Position numbers and translations under genes: made by a program | Assembly: GCF_018294505.1 (NCBI RefSeq) | Contig: NC_057811.1 | Span: forward strand, 22,734,579 to 22,798,578 | Source: Triticum aestivum | Taxonomy: Eukaryota; Streptophyta; Magnoliopsida; Poales; Poaceae | Length of the DNA: 64,000 nt | Reading direction: 5' to 3' | The notes under the pieces: model-generated | The model's input: only the letters and a program-made list of their open reading frames with translations | The model's database searches: none | What the model was told of the DNA's origin: nothing | Shown: positions 45,201 through 56,228 of the stretch, piece after piece | Layout: each line of letters starts with the position of its first letter | Position numbering within the stretch: the stretch's first letter is position 1

Positions 45201-45730
45201 CGAATGAAGTTCCCACCCTCCTGTCAGATGTACTCAAGCGGCTTGCCGTGCTACCTCAGCGTTTCAAAGAATTAAGGCGATCTTCTGCGAGAGCCGGAGC
45301 CATAGCTGCATTAAGCCAGGACAAAGCGTGGCTACCTGAGCTAGACCCGGCCGACATCACCATTGGGTATCCAAGCCTGAAGGAGGATGGCACCCCATTT
45401 GACCAGAAGGATTTCACCGCTTGTGTGAAAGAAATACGGCCTGTGGCCACTCTGATTCGCAACGACACGGATCTTACCAAGTATCAACCGGGTTATGACG
45501 CCAAGAATCAGAGAATTCCAACCCCTCACTATGAAGAGATCAGCCTGATCCCTCCACTTCGTAAGCATACATTCGCCCCTGAAGTTGACCCGGCCGGATT
45601 AATTGATGATGAAGCTGAATTTGAAGCTTTGAGTGGCATTGACTGGTCATCATCAACCTTCCAGGACAGGGAACAAGACGGAGGATCGGAAAGGGATGAT
45701 CCGGAAGCTTCAGGCCAACAACGCATTTGA
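42210..45730 (+). pseudogene. Antisense seven-exon accessory gene of Tat element (gypsy-type transposon domain protein)
   Basis: Seven exons can be joined with canonical GT/AG borders: 42210-43112, 43194-43347, 43409-43510, 43567-43802, 43875-about 44295, 44724-45000 and 45087-45730 (stop). Codon phase fits at the junctions. Exon 1 (MPPKATKAPVTCNWVRSIIT) has the plant putative gypsy-type transposon domain (NRGFSPPGSKFFRDVLHFFD, ICNFQVFCEVYLGEEPNLLL). Exons 2-5 are basic then acidic and Ser/Pro-rich. Exon 6 is a long coiled coil, and exon 7 is helical (LVEQLYTGSQRALAAVALSN). Breaks in this copy are a frameshift before TAG 43302, a frameshift near 44184, and TAG at 44781 and 44877. The role is unknown; a DNA- or chromatin-associated protein is possible. 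Confidence 0.75.
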
Positions 45731-46899
45731 TCCATCAGGCGGCCCATATTTATGCTTCGCTGAAAAACAATGCTTCATCATTTGGACTCAGGGAGTCATG
45801 TAATAGGGTAGAAAAACACTTAATTTTGTCGTGCCATTGCGCACGTGTCTGGCGCTTCAACACTATTTAAGCCGCCATCTTATATTCCTCCGTATTATGC
45901 TGATCCTCTGCTTTCCTTATATTTAAAGAGCTGCTTTAATTGTCCTGCATAGAGAAACAAATCACAAGTCCCTTGGCGGCTTACCGCATGGCGGGTCATA
46001 TATCTTACATATAACCCAGAATATGAACAAAAAATCATGAAGAAGCCAGTTCTCAATTATATCTTTGAGACATAACCATAACAGCATACCTGTGATCCTT
46101 TGATTACGCTGCCGGTTTATGTGATCCGAACAGTGAGGGTGAGAACCCAATTCTGTAAAAAAAAGGCACATATGATGTTTGTTATGTGCTGACAACTTTA
46201 TTGATCAAGGTTAAACTGGTGGAATAGAAACCACCCCATAAATGCTTTCAAATATGATAAAAAAGGTCTCAAGACAATCAAATAATTGTGATTGCAAAAC
46301 TTTTACAAGAAACAGACAAAATTTTGAGGTTTATGATTCGAATACAATCAGTAAACCGTTCCAAAGGGGTTAAGCTAAGATTCGAATATGATCATATAGC
46401 CCCCAGTGGCTTTGGCGTTGCCGATCAAGAGGGTATCAGCAGCTATGTTCTCTTTGGTTCGAATACGACCTATGTTTGAACAGGAAGCCCCCAAATGACC
46501 TTGAGAATTGTTTAATGACGTTGATTCGAATACGATCCACGTCAGACCCAAAAGGGGTTGGGCTATGATTCAGATACGATCAAGAAGCCCCCTAGTGGGT
46601 TTGGCAGTATGTCAATCAAAAGGGTATCGACAGCTATGTTCTCTTTGGTTCGAATACGACCTATGTTTGAACAGGAAGCCCCCTAGTGATCATGATATTT
46701 AACGGCCAGATGCAAATATGATCATAAGCCGGACCAAGAGGAGACCTGGATTCAAATATGATCAGGTCCCTGTTGGTCGGTTTTAACGATATAACAATGA
46801 AGACATAAACTTTCGAGGATGAAAAGGACAGAGGTCCTGCTTTATTACTTTTCATAATATATACATCGTCAAAATATGTACATCATGAGGGCCGGCGGC
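45731..46899. repeat. Spacer with reiterated AGCCCCC motif and 190-bp repeat
   Basis: Between the antisense gene and the end of integrase, noncoding sequence holds repeated GGTTCGAATACGACCTATGT-like units, with a long duplication near 46429-46491 and 46619-46682. The word AGCCCCC recurs at 46398, 46486, 46586 and 46677, and also inside introns of the antisense gene (44367, 44454, 44541, 44632). Read on the minus strand it is a G-run similar to the element's polypurine tract. No gene is supported here. Confidence 0.65.
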
Positions 46900-48327
46900 T
46901 CAAGTATAGTAAGGCCGCAGATGAGCGATATTCCACGGCCGGCGGGTCTCCTCCTCTGACTTATGTGAGTCTTTGTGCTCTCGAACATCGATGAGGTAAT
47001 ATGACCCGTTATTCAGGTTCTTGCTGACCACAAAGGGTCCTTCCCAAGGTGGGGATAGCTTGTGCATATCGGACTGATCCTGGATGAGCCGGAGCACCAA
47101 GTCACCTTCTTGAAAGGTTCTGGACTTAACCCGGCGGCTGTGATAATGACACAGATCCTGCTGGTAAATCGCCGAGCGGGCTATTGCTAAGTCACGCGTC
47201 TCATCCAACAAATCAAGTGCCTCCTGACGAGCTTGTTCATTATTAGCTTCAACATAAGCCGCCACTCGGGGCGAGTCATGACGGATGTCACTCGGTAGGA
47301 CCGCCTCTGCTCCGTAAACCATGAAGAAAGGCGTATAACCCGTCGATCTGTTAGGTGTAGTATTGATGCTCCAAATCACAGAAGGCAACTCCTCCACCCA
47401 ACAACCAGGCATCCGTTGTAAAGGGACCATGAGCCGGGGCTTTATACCTTTCAAGATCTCTTGATTGGCTCTTTCAGCTTGACCATTGGATTGAGGATGA
47501 GCTACTGATGAAACATCGAGCCGGATATGTTCACGTTGACAGAACTCTTCCATAGCACCTTTGGACAGATTAGTACCATTGTCAGTTATGATGCTGTGTG
47601 GAAAACCAAAACAAAAGATCACCTTTTTCATGAACTGAACCGCCGTGGCTGCATCACACTTACTGACTGGCTCTGCCTCAACCCACTTCGTGAATTTATC
47701 AACCGCCACTAGGAGGTGTGTCTTTTTATCCTTGGACCTTTTGAAAGGCCCAACCATGTCAAGCCCCCAGACAACAAACGACCAAGTGATTGGAATCATC
47801 CTTAATTCTTGAGCTGGCACATGAGCCCGTCGTGAGAATTTCTGACAACCATCACATTTACTGACCAGATCCTCCGCATCAGCATGAGCCGTCAGCCAAT
47901 AAAAACTATGACGGAAAGCATTGGCCTCAAGAGATTTTGAGCCGGCATGATGACCGCAATCCCTTTCATGGATCTCACGAAGTATTTCTTGACCTTCTTC
48001 AGGCGACACACAACGTTGAAACGCCCCAGTAACACTTCGATGATGCAACTCACCATGAATAATTGTCATGGACTTGGACCGCCGGACGATTTGTCTAGCT
48101 AAGGTCTCGTCCTTAGGTAACTCGCCCCAGTTCATGTAAGCCAAATATGGCACTGTCCAATTTGGGATGACGTGAAGAGCCGCCACCAGTTGCGCTTCTG
48201 GGTCTGGAACAGCTAAGTCTTCCTCTGTGGGCAACTTGACAGAAGGGTTATGCAAAACATACAAAAAGGTGTTAGGTGGTACCGGCTTACGCTGAGATCC
48301 CAGCCGCCTCATTCTTCCTTCGATCAA
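46900..48327 (-). pseudogene. Tat element integrase
   Basis: An uninterrupted 475-codon frame covers integrase. The HHCC zinc-binding part is visible (HERDCGHHAGS with CDGCQKF). The DDE core has Asp in WGLDMVGPFK, Asp in HSIITDNGTN and Glu in QSNGQAERANQE. A C-terminal part with WEGPFVVSKNLNNGSYYLID follows, ending at PYYT. Its start is not a real start: a small deletion near 48300 shifts it out of frame from RNase H. It would catalyse insertion of the cDNA into the genome. The catalytic residues are all present, so the domain itself looks sound although it can no longer be made as part of the polyprotein. Confidence 0.9.
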
Positions 48328-50023
48328 TGTGCTCCACTTGATAACCCTTGAAATACCCAGCTACAGCGTCAACCTCACGGTGATAAGCCGCCATGAGAGG
48401 ATCCTTAGAATCCCACTTGCCTGACACCTGTTGAGCCACCAAATCTGAGTCGCCTAAGCACCTTACCCGGTTTAAGTTCATCTCCTTAGCCATCCGAAGA
48501 CCATGGAGCAAGGCCTCATACTCAGCTGCATTCTTAGTACAGGGAAACATCAACCGGAGCACATAACAAAATTTGTCACCTCGAGGGGAAGTTAAAACAA
48601 CTCCAGCCCCCGAGCCCTCCAATTGCCTGGATCCATCAAAATGAATAGTCCAATATGTGTTGTCAGGCTTTTCCTCAGGCGTCTGTAGCTCTGTCCAATC
48701 ATTGATGAAGTCCACCAGTGCTTGAGAGTTAATAGCAGTGCATGGCACATACTTCAATCCATGAGGCCCAAGCTCAATGGCCCACTTGGTGACTCGTCCT
48801 GTAGCCTCTCTATTCTGAATGATGTCTCCCAAAGGAGCAGAACTTACCACAGTGATGGGGTGACCCTGGAAGTATTGCTTAAGCTTCCGGCTCGCCATGA
48901 ACACCCCATAAACGAGCTTCTGCCAATGTGGATATCTTTTCTTAGACTCAATAAGCACCTCACTGATGTAGTAAACCGGCCATTGAACCAGATGCTCCTT
49001 GCCAGCCTCCTTGCGCTCCACCACAATTGCAACACTAACAGCACGTGAGTTAGCAGCCACATACAACAATAGTGGCTCTTTATCAATGGGAGCCACAAGG
49101 ACCGGCGGCTCAGATAACTGTCTCTTTAAATCTTCAAAGGCAGCATTAGCAGCATCACTCCAGACAAAATTGTCGGTTTTCTTCATCATCTGATACAACG
49201 GTATGGCCTTCTCACCTAACCGGCTTATGAACTGGCTTAAAGTAGCAATACGACCCGCCAGTCAATGAACATCATTAACACACGCCGGCTTAGCCAAAGA
49301 GGTGGTTGCCTTGATCTTCTCCGGGTTAGCTTCAATGCCTCTGTTAGAAACCAGAAAACCCAAAAGCTTGCCTGCTGGCACGCCAAACACACATTTGGCC
49401 GGGTTAAGCATCATCTTGTAAACCCGGAGATTATCAAAGGTTTCTTTCAGATCATCTATCAAGGTCTCCTTCTCTCTGGATTTTACCACAATATCATCCA
49501 CATAAGCATGAACATTGCGCCCAATCTAATTGTGGAGACAGTTCTGTACACATCGCTGATAAGTCGCCTGGGCCCTCTTGAGCCCAAATGGCATAGATAC
49601 ATAACAGAAGGCTCCAAACGGAGTGATGAAAGCCGTCTTCTCCTGGTCCTTAACTGCCATTTTGATCTGATGATAACCAGAGTACGCATCCAAGAAGCTC
49701 AAACGCTCACAACCCGCCGTAGCATCAATAATTTGATCAATACGGGGAAGAGCAAAAGGATCAGCCGGACAAGCCTTATTTAAGTCCGTGTAATCCACAT
49801 ACATCCGCCAGGTGCCGTTCTTTTTAAGTACAAGCACCGGGTTAGCCAACCACTCCGGGTGAAAAACTTCAACAATAAACCCGGCCGCTAAGAGCCGGGC
49901 CACCTCCTCACCGATAGCTTTTCGTCTTTCCTCGTTAAACCGCCGAAGAAACTGCCTGACCGGCTTAAACTTCGGATCAATATTAAGAGTGTGCTCAGCG
50001 AGTTCTCTTGGTACACCCGGCAT
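48287..50023 (-). pseudogene. Tat element reverse transcriptase with two RNase H domains
   Basis: RT starts near 50023 with LKKNGTWRMYVDYTDLNKAC, SFLDAYSGYHQIKM and FITPFGAFCYVSMPFGLK. A TAG at 49526-49528 precedes HAYVDDIVVKSRE, so the YVDD catalytic pair is intact. A stop near 49260 precedes LAGRIATLSQFISRLGEKAI. The first RNase H region follows (FEDLKRQLSEPPVLVAPIDK, YYISEVLIESKKRYPHWQKL). The second, archaeal-type RNase H has IHFDGSRQLEGSGAGVVL, NAAEYEALLHGLRMA and LGDSDLVAQQV, ending at HIDRRKNEAAG where a small deletion changes frame into integrase. Dual RNase H marks the Tat lineage of Gypsy elements. Confidence 0.9.
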
Positions 50024-50086
50024 GTCAGAAGGTTTCCATGCAAAGATGTCCCGGTTCTCACGGATGAACTCGATGAGGGTGCTTTC

Positions 50087-50690
50087 CTATTTAGGATCCA
50101 AATTGGCACTGATACTAAATTGCTTAGATGAGTCGCCTGGAACAAAGTCAACAAGCTTGGTATCATCAGCCGACTTAAATTTCATCACTGGGTCATGCTC
50201 TGTAGTTGGTTTTTTCAGAGACGTCATGTCTGCCGGGTCAACGTTGTCCTTATAAAACTTCAGCTCCTCTACTGCACAAACAGATTCGGCATAAGCAGCG
50301 TCACCCTCCTCACATTCCAGGGCTATCTTCTGACTCCCATGTACTGTAATAGTGCCCTTGTGACCCGGCATCTTGAGCTGTAAGTAAACATAACATGGCC
50401 GCGCCATGAACTTGGCATAAGCTGGTCGTCCAAACAGAGCGTGATACGGGCTTTTGATCTTGACCACTTCAAACGTTAATTTCTCAGCCCTAGAATCATG
50501 CTCATCTCCGAAGGCTACCTCCAGCTCAATCTTACCAACTGGGTATGCCGACTTACTAGGCACCACTCCGTGAAAAACAGTATTGGATGTCTTTAGATTT
50601 TTGTCAGTCAACCCCATACGACGAAAGGTCTCATAATAGAGGATATTGATGCTGCTACCTCAATCCATGAGTACTTTAGTGAATTTATAT
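50087..50690 (-). pseudogene. Tat element aspartic protease region
   Basis: On the minus strand the active-site region reads VLMD, a TGA stop, then GSSINILYYETFRRMG (about 50620-50675), so the residue after the catalytic Asp is lost. Downstream come FEVVKIKSPYHALFGRPAYA, typical of Tat proteases, and a linker toward RT that ends with a stop near 50086. The protease would cut the polyprotein. It is non-functional here. Confidence 0.75.
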
Positions 50691-50722
50691 CCACCAACCT
50701 GAGGTGCTACCACCAAGGCTAA

Positions 50723-52965
50723 CTAACCCGGATTGTCAACCCGGGGAGGGTGATCCTCCCTGCTCCAAACAATAGGCTGCTCTGACCACCTTAAATAACG
50801 GGGAACCACCGGCTCAACAGCGTTCACAGCCCTTTTATGAAGCTTCTGGTCTCGTTTGCACAAGCTAGTGGTGAACACATGATATTGTCCACTATTCAGC
50901 TGCTTTGGATTGCTCTGATAACCCGACTGCTGCTGCTGCTGACCTCCCTGACCAGACTGTTGACTATAACCACCTTGATTTCCTTGAAAGCCGGAACTTG
51001 AGCCGCCGCCCGGGCCATGAAAACCGCCTCCACCTGAGCCGCCACCAGACCCATGGTTGCCGTCGAACATGTTAGAGTTTTTGAAAGCCTTCATGATCGC
51101 GCAATCTTTCCATAGGTGAGTGGCTGGCCTTTCCCGAGTGTCGTGTCTCGGACAGGGTTCATTGAGCAGTTGCTCAAGAGTAGGACCTGACCCGCCAGAC
51201 CGAGGGGGTGGCCTCCCCTTGCGCCGTTGATTGTTACCTTGTGAATTGGTATTGGCCACAAACTCCGGGTTACCGTCGGCCTTATGTTTATTGCCTCCTT
51301 GACTCGCCGGGTTATGCTGCTGGCCCTTTCCATTGCCGTTCTTCTTTCGCTTCCCTGTCTTCTCTTCATCAGACGCGGGATCCTTGGTACTATCAGAATC
51401 GGCATATTTGACTAGAGCCGCCATCGGCTGGCCCATATCATTGCAATCACGCTTGAGCCGCCCCAGCTTCTGTTTCAGAGGCTCAAACCGGCAATTTTTC
51501 TCCAACATTAAGACTGCAGAACCGGCATCCATCTTGTCAGATGAATGTATTATCTCCTTGACCCGGCGCACCCAATGAGTGGTGGACTCACCTTCCTCTT
51601 GCTTGCAATTAGTCAAGTCCATAATTGACATGGGCTACTTGCGGGTGTCTTTGAAGTTCTGGATAAACCGGGCCTTTAACTCTGCCCATGAACCAATGGA
51701 ATTAGGCGGCAGCCCCTTCAGCCAAGTGCGGGCCATTCCGTCCAGCATCATGGTGAAGTACTTGGCCATCGCCGCATCACTGACCTCCAATAGCTCCATG
51801 GCCATCTCATAGCTCTCAATCCATGCCCCGGGCTGTAAATCGGCTGTGTAATTCGGCACCTTTCAGGGTCCCTTGAAATCCTTGGGCAAACGCTCACTAC
51901 GCAAAGCCGGCACCAAACAAGGAACGCCGCCGGTTCTTGTGGCCACACCTGCCTCAATAGAGGTCATTGGATAGTCCAGGAAGGTTTGGCGAGCCGCCTG
52001 GTGAGCCGCCTGCTGAGCCGCCCGCTCGTCCTCTCGACGTATCCTGTCCTGTACCGGATTATGCCCACCTGGCTGGTTACGACGCTGAGCGTTGGTTGAC
52101 AAGGCCTCCGAATCCATATGTCTGATGTAACTTGGGCTCTGGCTTGGGCGAGGAGTCGAATGAATCCTGTCTCGACTATAGGAATAAGCCTCCTACTGAG
52201 CCAGAGCCGTCTGAAGAAGTTCTCTGACCCTTCGCGTCTCAACTGCTGTTGGAGAGTCACCATCCACCGGGAGAGCCGCCAAATGTGCCGATGCAGCAAT
52301 TAGGTTCTCCAAGGGGTTGGAAAAATGACCCAGTGGTGTTGGTACGTAGCGAGGCGGGACCGTATTCATGTGAGGAGGTTCCATCACCCGGGGCTGAACG
52401 GTGCCCCCGCTCCGGATGTCACAAACTAGTTTGCCTCCGGCGGGTTACTAGGGCCGGCTCCGGGCGTGCAGAAGAGATTCCGAGGATCATAAACCGGAGG
52501 CAAACGGGATTGAGCCTTCTGGTGACTCCTCCTCATCACCTCGTTAGATGCGTTCAGGCTCATCGTAAGCTGGAAAGCCTCTGACTGGATCTGTTGAGCC
52601 CGAGCATCCAAAACCGCCCGCTCCGTGGCCAATCTAGTGTCCTCAACTGCTAGGGCCTCTTTGGCTTGGGCTATCTCCTCACATACTTGTGCTACCTCTG
52701 CATCATGCTCAGCTTGACTCGCTGGGATAATTGTGGCGGTTAACACGGCCGTCAATTTGTCCATGAGATCAATCAGCACCTGAGCCGGCGGGCGCGCAGG
52801 GCCTCCTGCCCCGGCCGCTCCTGACCCGGAAGTTATTGCTGCCACAACCATAGAGTTTTGACCGGGTTGAGTGCCAGCCATGAAAATCCCTACTCTGCTC
52901 GGCAGCTCAAAGGGGTCTAGAATACTACTGCCATCGGAGCAGCCCCCAAGCCCACCATCTTGCAA
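50723..52965 (-). pseudogene. Tat element gag
   Basis: The N-terminal frame (52965-52426) has an Ala/Gly-rich part and a coiled coil (VAQVCEEIAQAKEALAVEDT). After a frameshift near 52400, a second frame continues to 50723 with stops at about 52190, 51860 and 51632. It holds the capsid-like part (WIESYEMAMELLEVSDAAMA, KYFTMMLDGMARTWLKGLPP, NSIGSWAELKARFIQNF), then a basic linker, a Cys/His cluster (CPRHDTRERPATHLWKDC), and a Gly/Gln-rich tail. Gag would form the particle that packages element RNA. The start of the true reading frame near 52965 is not certain. Confidence 0.8.
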
Positions 52966-53361
52966 TTGGTATTACGAATCCGTCTCACCAGTGGACGACT
53001 CACCATCGGAGTAGACGGCCGTCTCATCGCCGTCCACAGATCCTTCAGAAAGTTCTCCTCCATGGATGCAACCCACGAAGGCACGCCTTACGGCGGGCGG
53101 AGCCCGGGCGAGTCTCGCACGCTGAGCCGTCTCGGTGATGTCGGTGCAGATGTCCGGCTCAGGGCCCGGCTCGCCGATCCGGCCAATGAAGACGTGGATT
53201 CCGCCGAAGGGGACCCGGTACCCATACTCAATTGAGCCGGTGTCGGGACCCCAGCCAGCATCGTCAATGTAGAGCTTGCCGCGATGACTCTTGGTCATTC
53301 GGCCCACAGCGTATCCCTTGAGCCCTTCAAAGCTGCCCTTCAAGAACTCAAATCCACCGTG

Positions 53362-53386
53362 CGCTGGCCCCACGGTTGGCGCCAAC
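53362..53386 (-). promoter_or_regulatory. Primer-binding site of Tat element
   Basis: Directly inside the 5' LTR, the minus strand reads GTTGGCGCCAACCGTGGGGC. This is the position of the tRNA primer site. The first 12 bases are a perfect palindrome (53375-53386). I do not assign the tRNA. Confidence 0.65.
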
Positions 53387-53907
53387 TGTCGTGGAACTGT
53401 CATGGCAGATGTCCTCTTGAAAGGACTTAGTCGTGGAGCCATCGCAGCTATGAAGCTTAAAGGGGTTAAAGTGGGACAAGGGACACAAGGGTTTATACTG
53501 GTTCGGCCCCTTGCGGTGAAGGTAAATGCCTAATCCAGTTGAGGTGGAATTACTGGGGTTTCGATGACCAGGGAGCAAATCTGCTATGCCTGGCTCTCGA
53601 CTTGATGTTACTTGCCCTAAGCCGCCGGCGGGTCGTCCCCTTATATACACGGGTTGATGCCCCGCGGCCTACAGAGTCCCGGCCGGCTCATAAACAGTGT
53701 CCGGCTCGGTGACTAGTTAATCTTGCCTTACAGTACAAGTCATGCCATGACGGCGGTTTATCACTACGGGCCTTAAGTCGCCTGCGGGCTTTGGGCCCTT
53801 AACTGAACCGCCATCTTCGAGCTTGATATTGGGCTTCATATGATAAATCGGCATAGCCTAACCCGGCCCCTCCTGGGCGGGTTACACTAGTAGTTATATC
53901 CCCAACA
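53387..53907 (-). repeat. 5' LTR of Tat element
   Basis: The 521-bp partner of the LTR at 40624, with the minus-strand TATA box at about 53640-53648. It differs from the 3' LTR at about 18 positions by my manual count, with no length change. Confidence 0.92.
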
Positions 53908-53912
53908 CATGG

Positions 53913-54408
53913 TGATTTGCATGACGGCCCGATTACGTACCGTAATTTTATGGTTTGGCCGGTTTACTGCGAAAATAGGATATATATATACAGTAAAATA
54001 ACTGCAGCATCATGATTAAGAAAAAAACCTAGACTATACAATAAAGAAATTACGGCATATTACATCCACTGGCATCAAAGTTCGCCACTATGATAATAAA
54101 GCACAAGCAAACAGCAGATTACATACACTGGGCATCAAATTTCGCCACCAGTGCAACTAAACACGCCGACAAAATAATATACAAAACCGACAGCACTTCA
54201 ATAGAGTTCAAGAAAGGTTAGCCCTGCTCGGGAGCTGCAGCGCAAGCAGCTGAGCAAGCTGGTGAGACTGCACTTGTTTGACACTTATATCCTCCTCACT
54301 CTGAAAGATAAACAAGCAGACGGATGACAAGTTTTGCACATATAAGTATCAGTGCTGACAATTCATCACATTTCTTACTGACGACTAAAGTGACACAGTT
54401 TATGAAAG
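53913..54408. other. CACTA interior between two inserted retroelements
   Basis: This noncoding segment continues the CACTA interior after the Tat target-site duplication. It has a near-duplicate pair, ATTACATCCACTGGCATCAAAG (about 54060) and ATTACATACACTGGGCATCA (about 54119), each followed by TTCGCCAC. No ORF is supported. Confidence 0.55.
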
Positions 54409-55736
54409 TGCTAGTTATCGACAAGAGGGGGGGTGAATAGGCGATTTTTATGAAAGTCTTCAAAAGATGAGAGTTTCAAAGACAAACAATAGAAATGAAA
54501 CTATTGATATGCAGTGGAAGGTAGACTACACTAGGCAAGCCATAGTCAAGTATTCAATGAAGTGAAAGTGCAAAGACTAATAGCAACTAGGTAGTACGAA
54601 TCAGGATGGAAGATGGTATGAAGCCAAACAATGATAGAAGTCACACAGTGAAGACAAATAGGTAAAGCAAACAAGCAATGACTTCACGAAGACAAACTGT
54701 AAGTAAAGAGAGGGAGAGGATAGAACCAGTCACTTGTTGAGGACACATGATTTGTTGGACCAGTTCCAGTTGCTGTGACAACTGTACATCTGGTTAGGGA
54801 GGCTGAGATTCAACTCAGAAGACCACGTCTTCACCTTATTCCCCTTGAGCTAAGGACACCCAGTCCTCGCCCAATTACTCTGGTAAGTCTTCAAGGTAGA
54901 CTTCCAAACCTTCACAGACTTCGTTCACCGGCGATCCACAGTGACTCTTGGATGCTCACATCGCGACGCCTAACCGGCTGGAGGATTCACAGTCCTCAAG
55001 TGTAACAAGTCTTCAGGTCACGCGGATAGAAAGACTTCAGTGATGCCAAACACTCTTTGGCTCTCGGTGTTTGTGCTTTGTCCTCGCAAGGATTTCTCTC
55101 TCTCAAAAGCTTCGGAGGTGGGTTGCTCTCAAACGACAAAAGCCGTGCACTAACTCTGAGCAGCCACCAATTTATGGTGTAGGGGGTGGGCTATTTATAG
55201 CCACTAGGCAACCCGACCTGATTTGTCCGAAATGACCCTGGGTCACTAAGGAACTGACACGTGTTCCAGTCAGATTTCAAACACACGCGGCAACTTTACT
55301 TGGGCTACAAGTAAAGCTGACTCATCCAGCTCTGGATAAGATTTGCTCTCATTGTCTCGCTCGAAGACATAGGATTTTGGTTGAGCATCACTTCAGTCAC
55401 TTTGACTTTGTTCACTGGGACCCCACTTAACAGTACGGTGGTTCCTACGACTCAACAAAGAAGAAAAGGAAACAACAAAACAACTAGGTCTTCGCGCTCC
55501 ATAGTCTTCACGCAATGCCTTCTCTTGTCATAGTCTTCAATGTGAATATCTTCACATACTACCATCGTCTTCAATGTCTTCATACATTTTTAGGGGTCAT
55601 CTCCGGTAGGTAAACCGAATCAATGAGGGACTACTACCGGTGTTATCCTGCAATTCTCACAAACACATTAGTCCCTCAACCAGGTTTGTCGTCAATACTC
55701 CAAAACCAACTAGGGGTGGCACTAGATGCACTTACA
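54409..55736 (-). repeat. 3' LTR of Sirevirus
   Basis: On the minus strand it starts TGTAAGTGCATCTAGTGCCA and ends GTCGATAACTAGCA, 1328 bp. Preceding it (55737-55750) is the polypurine tract AAAAAGGGGGAGAT. The TATA box is at 55191-55200. Open frames inside are not genes. Confidence 0.88.
55191..55200 (-). promoter_or_regulatory. TATA box of Sirevirus LTR
   Basis: GGGCTATTTATAGCC is a palindrome that reads GGCTATAAATAGCCC on the minus strand, a strong TATA context. Transcription would run toward the LTR's left end and, from the 5' LTR copy, into gag. Confidence 0.6.
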
Positions 55737-56228
55737 ATCTCCCCCTTTTTGGTGATTGATGACAAACTGGTTGAAGTTTTCAACGGGGATAAAAGTATGT
55801 GAAATTGTAAAGGATAGAGGTATTGTCTTCGTAAGTAGCAAAAGGCTCCAACTGAAGATGTTCATATAAGTAACTTGCTTTTGGAATGCAAATGCACATG
55901 GCAGGTTGTACTTGTGGGGATCCTCTTCAACTTATGAAGACAATTCATCATGCATGATTTGATATAACAAGGATAATGACATGCATAATGAGAAATGGAC
56001 GTCTGCAAAATGACTAAGTGCGGAATTTATCATAGCACATGCGGATTCTATCATCGCATCACATAATAGCAAACAAGTAGCAGACGACCATCAAGTTTAA
56101 GTGTTTACAACTCAAAGAACCAACTGTATCAAAAGCGAGAGTTGTAAACACTAGGCAAAATATAAAGCAACCGCCCATATGGACCCGCTTGAAGACTATC
56201 AACTCATATGCTTCTCCCCCTTTTGTCA
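55737..56228 (-). promoter_or_regulatory. Repeated polypurine tracts of Sirevirus
   Basis: One tract (AAAAAGGGGGAGAT on the minus strand) abuts the LTR at 55737-55750. A second (GACAAAAGGGGGAGAAG) lies at about 56213-56228, inside the end of the accessory ORF. Multiple polypurine tracts before the 3' LTR are a described Sirevirus trait. Confidence 0.7.

Larger units (their letters stand above)
40624..53907 (-). mobile_element. Complete Tat-lineage Gypsy LTR retrotransposon
   Basis: The two LTRs (40624-41144 and 53387-53907) are each 521 bp and flanked by the 5-bp duplication CATGG (40619-40623 and 53908-53912). Gag and pol run on the minus strand, so the right copy is the 5' LTR. Pol has RT, a first RNase H and a second archaeal-type RNase H before integrase, the mark of the Tat lineage. 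A spliced gene in the opposite direction lies between integrase and the 3' LTR, as described for Tat relatives such as Grande and RIRE2. By eye the LTRs differ at about 18 of 521 positions. All coding regions are broken, so the copy cannot move by itself. I cannot fix the TREP family name. Confidence 0.92.
39258..54408. mobile_element. CACTA element, left end and interior, interrupted twice
   Basis: The terminus CACTACAACAAAAATACACT starts at 39258 inside the Angela-like gag. The following 1.3 kb holds paired words (CTTCCGTGATGAT, CATCACGGAAGTG) and tandem subterminal repeats, typical of a Triticeae CACTA family (I think Jorge-like, not certain). A complete Tat Gypsy element (40624-53907) sits in it. 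CACTA sequence resumes at 53913-54408 and is then cut by the Sirevirus LTR. The right terminus and any transposase lie outside the window. Confidence 0.8.
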
